Assembly: GCA_027366195.1 (NCBI GenBank)
Contig: DAHXKW010000060.1
Location: 1 to 27,229, forward strand
DNA from: Alphaproteobacteria bacterium
GTDB lineage: Bacteria; Pseudomonadota; Alphaproteobacteria; G02398745; G023898745
Direction: 5' to 3'
DNA length: 27,229 bases
Shown: piece by piece, positions 9,429 to 15,796 of the stretch
Numbering within the stretch: position 1 is the first letter of the stretch
Layout: the number at the start of each line of letters is the position of its first letter
Notes under the pieces: generated by a model
The model's input: only the letters and a program-made list of their open reading frames with translations
Told to the model about the DNA's origin: nothing
Databases searched by the model: none
Program-made: the position numbers and the translations under genes

Positions 9429-9923
9429 ATGATTTTTTCAGCATTTTTATGGGCTTTGGGCAGCGCTACTGCTGCTGTTCTTCCTCCCTCAGCGGTGGCA
9501 GATGGTTCTGCTTCAACACCTTCAACCGCGACAGAAGATCCTATTGAAGCATTACGTCGCCAACAACATGAACAGCATATGGCTTTACTACAAGGGCAGA
9601 TAGAAGAAGCAAAAAAATTCGTGGCATTATTAGAAGCTTATAAAAAATTATTCCTCCTATTACCACAGCAACGTGAAACCGTAGCGCAAACAGAGTTTGA
9701 AAAAACTGCTTTAACAATAATGAAACAGGTAAACGCTGAAAAAACAGACGAACAGAAAAAAGGGCAAGACGCATATGAACAAGCGATCCAACGTTTTATT
9801 GATAAACCAGATGACATCGATAATGTAGATGAAACTAATCTTTCTCCAGTCGAAAAAGCTGCTCTTGCACAAGCGAAAAAAGCAAGAACAGCTTATAAAG
9901 GAGGTTTATGTTGTGTCCAATAA
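9429..9923 (+). CDS. Small secreted coiled-coil protein ending in a CaaX-like motif (CCVQ)
   Basis: The 164-aa product opens with a leader (MIFSAFLWALGSATAA) lacking basic residues. It continues with an Ala/Ser/Thr-rich linker and then a long charged helical region (about 38-155: IEALRRQQHEQHMALLQGQI, ALLEAYKKLF, KQVNAEKTDEQKKGQDAYEQ), which looks like a coiled coil. It ends KKARTAYKGGLCCVQ. CCVQ fits both the CaaX farnesylation consensus (C, aliphatic-like pair, Gln) and the Rab CCXX layout, and a basic stretch (KKARTAYK) precedes it as in many prenylated proteins. The ALLEAYKK helix resembles SALEAYKH in the minus-strand 150-aa protein, so the small secreted proteins here may be distant relatives. 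Function unknown; a membrane-tethered host effector is inferred. Confidence 0.7.
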   Translation: MIFSAFLWALGSATAAVLPPSAVADGSASTPSTATEDPIEALRRQQHEQHMALLQGQIEEAKKFVALLEAYKKLFLLLPQQRETVAQTEFEKTALTIMKQVNAEKTDEQKKGQDAYEQAIQRFIDKPDDIDNVDETNLSPVEKAALAQAKKARTAYKGGLCCVQ

Positions 9924-9970
9924 GATCAATTATAACTGTTCATCTGGTTGGATAAAGTTGAAACGCCTTG

Positions 9971-10000
9971 CTGACTCTTGTCCAAAGGACTTAGAGTCAG
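9971..10000. repeat. Hairpin with 13-nt arms between convergent genes
   Basis: CTGACTCTTGTCC and GGACTTAGAGTCAG pair around an AAA loop with one mismatch region. No T-run follows on either strand, so it is not a textbook intrinsic terminator. It lies just past the stop at 9923, between two convergent gene pairs, where bidirectional transcription stops would be expected. Confidence 0.55.
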
Positions 10001-10065
10001 TTATGAACCGGGATCCAGGCATGAAACGATATCATCTGCCCTTATTTTATTGACGATTATGTTTT

Positions 10066-10125
10066 CTGGGTCCCGGATAGTAAGAAAATCTAATCGCTAC
10101 ACGAAAGATTTTCTAACTTCCGGGA
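10066..10125. repeat. Second long hairpin at the convergence point
   Basis: TCCCGGATAGTAAGAAAATC (10071-10090) faces AGATTTTCTAACTTCCGGGA (10106-10125), with near-complete pairing and a 14-nt loop. A further CCGGGATCCAG at 10009-10019 pairs with CTGGGTCCCGG at 10066-10076. The pattern resembles short palindromic intergenic repeats common in intracellular alphaproteobacteria. It may stop transcripts from both sides. Confidence 0.55.
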
Positions 10126-10149
10126 AAGCAGATCCATCAAAATGAACGC

Positions 10150-11124
10150 CTATCTGCGTGCGAATAATTGTGATTCTTCGACCGCAGGACTTACGTCAAC
10201 CGACGGGACAGATGCTTTAGCTGCCGCTTCCAAGCGCGCAATAATTTTAGGATCTCCACCTAATGCTTGAATTGCGCGCTTTTTACTTTCAGTAAAATGA
10301 CTATATAGTTCTAATACAAATGCTTCCTCTGCTTGCGCTATATTTTCCTGATATTTCTGTGTTTGATCAACGGGTTCAACAGAAGATGGTTCAGGCACTA
10401 CTTTAGCAACAACATCCTTATGCGAATAAGAATCAGTGGAATCTCGGTCAGTTAATGGATTCTCGTTTCCGCGAGAATGACAAGTTAGCGATGTAATAAA
10501 ACTTGAAAAATCTTGATGCAATCGTCGGGCAAAGTTCACCAATACTTCTGTTTGATGTGTAGCAGCGCATTCTGCAGTCTTTAGAATAGCTTGGCGTGTT
10601 ATCGCAAAGTCTTCCGCCTTGGATTTCAACTGAGGTGCTGAATTGTCAACCACAGGCACAAGATAATTGGTCCAATTTGTCTTATAACGATTAGCGATGG
10701 TTTGATAAGCCTTAAACAAAACTGAAACTGCTGCAAATAATTTTTGATTAATTTGTAAAGCGCCACTTATAAAAAGTTTGTAATTCAATAAATCATTTTG
10801 CTTTTGCGCCGCTACCCATAAGAAAGTTCCTTTGTGAGCTGAATCAATTTGGTATCGATAACGTGCAACAGACATTTCACGGCCAACGTCTATAGAACTT
10901 AGGTCTATATCCTTATGCATAGTATTATTGCCCGTTTTACCAACCATACGGCGATGTTTGGCTGTCAATAAATCAATAAACCTGTGATCTGTTCCTACAG
11001 CTTTTAAGTGATCTTCATGATCAGATTCACAGGCAAAGAATTGACATTCCTCACCTGTAGGACGAATGGGCGCATGAAACCTAGCCCCTTCACAATAAAG
11101 ACTGCATAAAAAAATATGAAGCAT
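10150..11124 (-). CDS. Secreted protein with shared LGGD/ARLEAAA C-terminal signature and an in-frame repeat insertion
   Basis: The 324-aa protein begins with a short leader (MLHIFLCSLYCEGA), weaker than those of its neighbours. It starts 9 nt after the stop of the 150-aa gene, so the two are probably one transcript; GATAAGAAAG ahead of the ATG may serve as ribosome site. The middle (about 85-210) looks helical. Residues about 213-231 (TCHSRGNENPLTDRDSTDS) are encoded by a genomic palindromic repeat, so this segment was inserted in frame. The C-terminus has QALGGDPKIIARLEAAAKAS and a final ARR, matching GLGGDHTNAFARLEAAALAS...ARR in the upstream gene. This shows the two are paralogous at least at the tail. 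No catalytic motif was seen and no function is assigned. Confidence 0.65.
   Translation of the reverse strand: MLHIFLCSLYCEGARFHAPIRPTGEECQFFACESDHEDHLKAVGTDHRFIDLLTAKHRRMVGKTGNNTMHKDIDLSSIDVGREMSVARYRYQIDSAHKGTFLWVAAQKQNDLLNYKLFISGALQINQKLFAAVSVLFKAYQTIANRYKTNWTNYLVPVVDNSAPQLKSKAEDFAITRQAILKTAECAATHQTEVLVNFARRLHQDFSSFITSLTCHSRGNENPLTDRDSTDSYSHKDVVAKVVPEPSSVEPVDQTQKYQENIAQAEEAFVLELYSHFTESKKRAIQALGGDPKIIARLEAAAKASVPSVDVSPAVEESQLFARR
10445..10482 (-). repeat. Palindromic repeat copy inside a coding region
   Basis: On the minus strand, TGTCATTCTCGCGGAAACGA (continuing GAATCCATTAACTGAC) matches the repeat at 26003-26037 (TGTCATTCCCGCGAAGGCGG then GAATCCATTGACTGATA). The inner arms ATTCTCG/CGAGAAT form a palindrome. 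It keeps the 324-aa frame open, like the coding palindromic elements known in Rickettsia. Confidence 0.75.
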
Positions 11125-11133
11125 AGAACTTTC

Positions 11134-11586
11134 TTATCTTCTGGCCGGAGCTGTTTCAGGTGCAGATGATGCCAGAGCCGCTGCTTCCAAGCGCGCAAAA
11201 GCATTGGTATGATCTCCACCCAACCCTGTGATTTCGCGTTTTAGAGTTGCAATCTTCGTTTGGAGGTCTGCTAACTCTTGTTGCGCTCTTTGAACTGCCT
11301 GGATTTCTTGAAGGGCATGCTTATATGCTTCTAAAGCAGAAAGCATTGCTTGTCCATGAGCTACTTGCCTCTGGATGTCTTGAAGATTAACCGGAGTAGC
11401 TGGGGCGGGGAATAATTCTTGAAGAATAGCCTCTACCGTTTCCACTTTTTGTTCCGCAACAGTGGGTACAGCGCGTCCTGCAGGTTCTGCTGCTACCGTC
11501 GTCGCCGTATCTCTCGGCACTCCTCTTGCTACAGTCCTCCCGCCATCAACTGCCAACAAAACTGAACTTAAAAGTACTAATAACAT
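11134..11586 (-). CDS. Small secreted coiled-coil protein, first gene of a minus-strand pair
   Basis: The 150-aa product has a leader (MLLVLLSSVLLAVDGG) with no basic residue before the hydrophobic core. A low-complexity Ala/Thr/Pro/Val stretch follows, then a long helix (about 65-125: DIQRQVAHGQAMLSALEAYK, IQAVQRAQQELADLQTKIAT) that looks like a coiled coil, and the tail GLGGDHTNAFARLEAAALAS ending APARR. An AAGGAG ribosome site ends 7 nt before the ATG, a strong start signal. The tail is shared with the 324-aa gene that follows 9 nt later, so both are probably co-transcribed and act in the same process. The SALEAYKH helix also resembles ALLEAYKK in the plus-strand 164-aa protein. The function is not recognised; secretion to the envelope or host is inferred. 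Confidence 0.7.
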   Translation of the reverse strand: MLLVLLSSVLLAVDGGRTVARGVPRDTATTVAAEPAGRAVPTVAEQKVETVEAILQELFPAPATPVNLQDIQRQVAHGQAMLSALEAYKHALQEIQAVQRAQQELADLQTKIATLKREITGLGGDHTNAFARLEAAALASSAPETAPARR

Positions 11587-11651
11587 ACAAATCTCCTTTA
11601 CCGATTTTTCTTATGAACCTTTATGGGAATATCTCCCCATCTAGTGCCCTG

Positions 11652-11680
11652 ATCTTAACATACCTGGTTATGGAATACAA
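11652..11680 (-). promoter_or_regulatory. Possible promoter for the minus-strand secreted pair
   Basis: On the minus strand TTGTAT (11680-11675) and TAAGAT (11657-11652) are separated by 17 nt. They lie about 65 nt upstream of the ATG at 11586. Both boxes deviate from consensus (3/6 and 4/6). Confidence 0.3.
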
Positions 11681-11766
11681 TTACATTTGGATCTTATAAA
11701 TAATTATAATTGGCTATTCTTCTAATCCCAGTAAAGTTATCGTCTTATCCCCACATTTTTGCTGTC

Positions 11767-12951
11767 TTACAACACCCCCACTCTGGACTTAGGCCCATCG
11801 TCCAGAAACAACCGCCAAAGACCCCAGACAAGGGCATCTAGACGATCGGGAGAAAAAGAATGTTCGCGCGCATTATAATTCAACATTTGATACTCAAGCT
11901 TTTGAAAGTATTGTGTATGGGTGATCAGCCCTCTTTCATAGAGATTGGCAATAGGTTCTGCGCGGCTTAGTTTTCCATGTGTAGCGCGAACTGTCTTAAT
12001 TGGGATATGCGGATCATACTGACGCAAGATCTGTTGAATCAAATTACCACCCTGATTGACTTCGGCCACAACGCAATCGATAGCCTCTTCATGGTAAAGC
12101 TGGATAACCTTTTGTGCCCATGCATCGGCCGTATACTGACCACTGTGATCAGCTAAAACAAAACCCTTACCCACAGGATCTTTGGCCACAATCACAATCC
12201 CCGTTTCATCACCTGTATGGGAAACCGCAGGATCAATGGCTAAGACCTTTCTGGCAAAAACATCAGATGCCTTACCGTGTTTAATCATTGATGGTTTCCA
12301 TAAGGCCCCTTCTTGGTGATCAAGCAATTCACCATTCAATTCTTGTGCCCCAAGACGTGTATTCCCATACAGATCTTGTACGCGCGTAATAAACTGGGGA
12401 CTAAGATTGTCGGCATTATCAAGGGTCGCCCCCTTTGTCACATCAACATAAGATGCATTGACTAAAGTGTGGAGTAAAGGGATCGGTTTTGGCGTCGTTG
12501 TGATAATGCATTTTGGCCTGTCTCCAATACGTAAGGACAGCATGACTTGTTCCCACAACAGATCAGCATGTTTGAATTTGGCCAGTTCATCAATCCAGAC
12601 TAAATCGAACTGAGGACCTCTAAGCTGTTCATATTGGTCTCCCGCAAACATTGTAATTTTCGCCCCACAAGGTGTCATAAGATAACGATCTGTCTTATGA
12701 ACCGCTAGTTTTTCAGGGCTTCGCATTTCAAAACACTGTTTAAATCCACTAAGACCATTGACCATAACACGCCAAGTTTCTTGGATTGTATGCCCAATAA
12801 AAGCAATGTGTTTATAGCCTTGTGCTATAAGATCCAAAACCGTCTCAGCCCCTGTTCGCGTCTTGCCAAATCCCCTGCCCGCCATGATGAGCCAAACATG
12901 CCAATCTTTTTCCGGCGGCTTCTGATTTTCTCGTGCTATCTTTTCCCACAC
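11767..12951 (-). CDS. terL: Phage/GTA-type terminase large subunit
   Basis: The 394-aa protein carries the DNA-packaging motor ATPase and headful nuclease of tailed phages and gene transfer agents. Walker A is GRGFGKT at 25-31, Walker B FDLVWIDE at 115-122, and the coupling motif TTTPKP at 151-156. The RNase H-like nuclease shows Asp240 (VLAIDPAVSHTGDETG), Glu297 (VVAEVNQGG) and Asp372 (DRLDALVWG). The DWHVWLIMAGRGFGKTRTGA opening is like the Rhodobacter GTA g2 family. The N-terminus looks short: the only start is a GTG at 12951 without a ribosome site, an in-frame stop lies just upstream, and KKMHDM reads in the next frame. A one-base frameshift near 12951 may therefore have cut off the native N-terminus. 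No capsid, protease or tail gene is adjacent, so this is probably a scattered or remnant cluster even though its active sites are intact. Confidence 0.9.
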   Translation of the reverse strand: MWEKIARENQKPPEKDWHVWLIMAGRGFGKTRTGAETVLDLIAQGYKHIAFIGHTIQETWRVMVNGLSGFKQCFEMRSPEKLAVHKTDRYLMTPCGAKITMFAGDQYEQLRGPQFDLVWIDELAKFKHADLLWEQVMLSLRIGDRPKCIITTTPKPIPLLHTLVNASYVDVTKGATLDNADNLSPQFITRVQDLYGNTRLGAQELNGELLDHQEGALWKPSMIKHGKASDVFARKVLAIDPAVSHTGDETGIVIVAKDPVGKGFVLADHSGQYTADAWAQKVIQLYHEEAIDCVVAEVNQGGNLIQQILRQYDPHIPIKTVRATHGKLSRAEPIANLYERGLITHTQYFQKLEYQMLNYNAREHSFSPDRLDALVWGLWRLFLDDGPKSRVGVL

Positions 12952-13101
12952 ATATCATGCATTTTCTTATATATCGTCTGTAAGACTACTACCCTACTTT
13001 GTTCAATGCATACAATCAGACCAAGCCCAGGTTAATCTGCTTTGCGTAAATAGTGGTTCGATTGAAAGTAGAAACTTGATAAGGCATGATAGGACTATCA
13101 A

Positions 13102-13428
13102 ATGGTTCATAAAGCGCCAAGGATGCGATTGCGAGAAAGTGATCATAAAGCCATTGTGGAAATTTTCAAAAAAACCTTTTTAAACGAGGATCATTTATGG
13201 CTATTCGGTTCACGCGCTTATGATGAAAAAAAAGGTGGGGATATTGATCTTTATATCCAAACATATCTACCTGGCGAACTGGCCGAAAAAAAAAGAAGTC
13301 GCTTTGTTTTAGATTTATGGGATGCTATTGGTGAACAAAAAATCGATGTAGTTCTTCATTTGATGAATTATGATTTCCATACCCCCATCTATGACATCGC
13401 TCAACAAGAAGGAGTGTTATTAGCATGA
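13102..13428 (+). CDS. MNT-type nucleotidyltransferase antitoxin of a HEPN/MNT pair
   Basis: The 108-aa protein has the minimal nucleotidyltransferase signature: LFGSRAYDEKKGGDIDLYI (residues 34-52) with Gly36-Ser37 and the metal Asp47 and Asp49, then KIDVVLHL with the third acidic residue near 82. The family partners with HEPN toxins, and in studied systems the MNT protein blocks its HEPN partner by adding AMP. An AGGA ribosome site sits 7 nt before the ATG. Its stop overlaps the start of the next gene (ATGA at 13425-13428), as expected for a translationally coupled toxin-antitoxin module. Confidence 0.85.
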   Translation: MVHKAPRMRLRESDHKAIVEIFKKTFLNEDHLWLFGSRAYDEKKGGDIDLYIQTYLPGELAEKKRSRFVLDLWDAIGEQKIDVVLHLMNYDFHTPIYDIAQQEGVLLA

Positions 13429-13889
13429 ATCAAGTTGTTATTGCAGAACTCCTTGGCATCGCCCAAAAACACAGAAAACAGTTAGGACATATGAAGATGA
13501 TTCTATCTCCTACTATGCCTTTAACTTCTGCCACAGTAGAAACATTTACGACTGATGATATTGCTGCGTGGGATGCTTTTATTATGCGGTTTTGTATGCT
13601 GCAAGATCTTATGGGCACAAAACTATTCTCCGCTTTTCTAACGCTCGCGGGTCAGGAGGCTTCAACTATGACTATTATCGACATGATCCATAGTCTTGAA
13701 AAAATGGGAGTTATTGAAAATTCAGAATTATGGCGAGATATTCGCGAAACACGAAACAAACTCACACATGAATATCCTAATATGCCTATACTTTCCGCTG
13801 AACTGCTTAATAAAGCATTCTTTCAAATCGATACTTTATTCCAAATCCTTGATGCCATTGGTGAACGTAACAAAACACTGAATTGGTAG
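13425..13889 (+). CDS. HEPN-domain toxin paired with the MNT gene
   Basis: The 154-aa helical protein contains RETRNKLTHEYP (residues 107-118), with Arg110 and His115 forming the RX4H ribonuclease motif of HEPN proteins followed by the usual Tyr. Its size, its position after the MNT gene and the ATGA overlap fit the HEPN/MNT (HepT-MntA-like) class. In that class the HEPN member is an RNase or tRNA-targeting toxin. The catalytic motif is intact, so the module looks functional. It lies between the terminase and the kelch genes with its own promoter region upstream of the MNT gene. Confidence 0.85.
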   Translation: MNQVVIAELLGIAQKHRKQLGHMKMILSPTMPLTSATVETFTTDDIAAWDAFIMRFCMLQDLMGTKLFSAFLTLAGQEASTMTIIDMIHSLEKMGVIENSELWRDIRETRNKLTHEYPNMPILSAELLNKAFFQIDTLFQILDAIGERNKTLNW

Positions 13890-13906
13890 CTTTTTCTGGA
13901 AAATAA

Positions 13907-13935
13907 TTGTGATTAAATTTAAATAATATTATAAT
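13907..13935 (+). promoter_or_regulatory. Likely sigma70-type promoter of the first kelch gene
   Basis: TTGTGA (13907-13912) and TATAAT (13930-13935) are separated by 17 nt. A leader of about 52 nt and an AAGGT ribosome site (13984-13988) precede ATG 13994. The leader and ribosome site (CAAGGTAGAAGATGAC) are conserved before the second kelch gene (CAAGGTAGACGATGAC). Confidence 0.6.
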
Positions 13936-13993
13936 AAAATTAGAAACACTATTTTCTCTATACATATGAATTTCCGCAATAACAAGGTAGAAG

Positions 13994-15667
13994 ATGACAG
14001 TAATAATAACATCATCTGACTTTCTTGTTGCTCAATTACCTAATACAAATGGACCGGGTCAGAGATCTAGTGCTACGGCTTCTGTTATAGGATCAGACTT
14101 CTATATTTATGGTGGCAATCCTAACTATGATTTTTGGCAATATACTTTAAGTAATGCCCCTCAATGGACACAACTGCCGACAGCTAATGGCCCTTCAGAC
14201 AGACAGTATGCTAGTTCTGTAAGTATTAATAGTGATTTCTTTATTATCGGAGGACAATCAAGTCCTAACAACTCTACTAACTATAGTGATTTGTGGAAAT
14301 ATAATATAGTTTCCCAAACTTGGACGCAGCTATCATATCTTGCTCTTGTTAGCTCAGGAATTTATGGACATACCTCCGTAGCCTATAATCAAGATATTTT
14401 TGTTTTTGGCGGACAAGATGGAAACGGAAACCTGCTTAACAGCATATATCAATACAATACACCCACTGGAATATGGTCTTTAGTATCTACAACAGGTGGG
14501 CCGCCCCAAAACCGAGTTTACCATTCTGCCAGTATTATCGGTTCCGATATGTTCATATTTGGAGGGTTAGGACTTGACTCCAACTTGAACACACTTTATT
14601 TCAGTGATTTTTGGCAGTACAACGTTAACGCACAAACGTGGACGCAACTTGCGAGCGGTCCTCTTGGCAGAAGCAATCATTCTTCTGTTGTTACCGGAAA
14701 CAGCATCGTTATTTTTGGAGGTGGGGGAAGTAGCACACCCTATTTTAGTGATTTTTGGCAATACGATTTAACCACCAATACATGGACACAGCTTCTCATT
14801 AATAATGGACCCGCAGCACGTGCCGGTCAGGTAGCTGCCGCCATCGGTGCCAATATGTTAATATTTGGTGGAAATAATAATGATATTTCTTTATCCAATA
14901 ATCTTTGGGGTGTTTATTTGCAGCCCGTTACTTTAATACTAAACACAGTCCCGCCGCCCCAGCCTGTTTTAACAAATAGCCCTTATACTGTATCTTGGAC
15001 CTTAAGTGACACAAATGCCCCACCCTTCTTACCAATATTTAACATCACATCTAACGCGCTGTCTTTAAATACTATATCTAGCGATAATCCTGGTACATTT
15101 TCTGGTACATCTCCATCAGATACAGGAATTTTTCCTGTTACGATTACAGCAACAATTCCTTATTTTAATTTTTCAATTAGTGATACTGTAAACCTCAGTG
15201 CGTTTCCAGAATTCAGCTTTGAGAATTTTCAGGTAACCCCCTCTTCTACGACACAAAATCAGAGTATTGTTGTTAGCTGGAATATCTTGGACACCGAAAC
15301 ATCTCCCCATTATCAAATAACTATCTTACGGTCGGATGGATCAACATTGCTTAGTTCTGATTTTACAACAACATTTGGCAATGTAAGTGATGTAGCGCCT
15401 AGTACACCAGGAAACTACCAATATACGGCATCTGCCTATAGCGTAGCTTTTAGTACTGCTTCAGACAGAGCCACAACCACACTACAAGTTACACAGATCC
15501 ATACATCAGATACTTCAGACATTGTTGTTGTACCTAGTCCTCCCACACCTCCCCCAACAGTGGTAGCTACACCCATACCTCTACTTTTACCCCATGACGT
15601 CATTCTCTTCTGCCTCTTCAGTTATACAGGTGCTTTATTAGTTTTGGTGTTTTTAATAGTACGATAG
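13994..15667 (+). CDS. Kelch-propeller surface protein with two Ig-like domains and C-terminal membrane tail
   Basis: The 557-aa protein has six kelch blades in residues about 10-310, each with a hydrophobic-GG turn (IYGG, IIGG, VFGG, IFGG three times) and Trp/Tyr strands such as DFWQY and TWTQL, giving a six-bladed beta-propeller. Two Ig-like modules follow (about 310-400 and 405-500; PYTVSWTLSD, SIVVSWNILD), then a Pro/Thr linker, LLLPHDVIL and a hydrophobic segment of about 20 residues ending in one Arg. There is no N-terminal signal peptide: the start MTVIITSSDFLV is polar and shared with the next gene, which confirms the ATG. Propellers of this kind bind proteins or sugars. About 18 of 26 Asp residues follow Ser. 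It is a tandem paralogue of the 1204-aa gene; surface display and host binding are inferred. Confidence 0.85.
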   Translation: MTVIITSSDFLVAQLPNTNGPGQRSSATASVIGSDFYIYGGNPNYDFWQYTLSNAPQWTQLPTANGPSDRQYASSVSINSDFFIIGGQSSPNNSTNYSDLWKYNIVSQTWTQLSYLALVSSGIYGHTSVAYNQDIFVFGGQDGNGNLLNSIYQYNTPTGIWSLVSTTGGPPQNRVYHSASIIGSDMFIFGGLGLDSNLNTLYFSDFWQYNVNAQTWTQLASGPLGRSNHSSVVTGNSIVIFGGGGSSTPYFSDFWQYDLTTNTWTQLLINNGPAARAGQVAAAIGANMLIFGGNNNDISLSNNLWGVYLQPVTLILNTVPPPQPVLTNSPYTVSWTLSDTNAPPFLPIFNITSNALSLNTISSDNPGTFSGTSPSDTGIFPVTITATIPYFNFSISDTVNLSAFPEFSFENFQVTPSSTTQNQSIVVSWNILDTETSPHYQITILRSDGSTLLSSDFTTTFGNVSDVAPSTPGNYQYTASAYSVAFSTASDRATTTLQVTQIHTSDTSDIVVVPSPPTPPPTVVATPIPLLLPHDVILFCLFSYTGALLVLVFLIVR

Positions 15668-15709
15668 AGTAAATTTATTAATATTAATTATTGAGCATTA
15701 TTAATAATA

Positions 15710-15738
15710 TTACAATTAAATTAAAATAAGATTATAAT
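15710..15738 (+). promoter_or_regulatory. Possible promoter of the second kelch gene
   Basis: TATAAT (15733-15738) lies at the same distance from the ATG as in the first kelch gene. The -35 box 17 nt upstream (TTACAA, 15710-15715) is weak. The stretch from TATAAT to the ATG resembles that of the paralogue, including AGCAAGGTAGACG. Confidence 0.45.
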
Positions 15739-15796
15739 AAGATTATAGATATTGTTTTCAGTGTGCTTGTGAATATCTCTAATAGCAAGGTAGACG

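Noticed and set aside
10004..10053. Small plus-strand ORF extending past 9923
   Set aside because: It runs through the hairpin region in an alternative frame of the 164-aa gene and has no ribosome site of its own.
13040..13075. Possible tRNA because of a GGTTCGATT motif near 13052
   Set aside because: No acceptor stem, anticodon arm or 3' end could be fitted around it.
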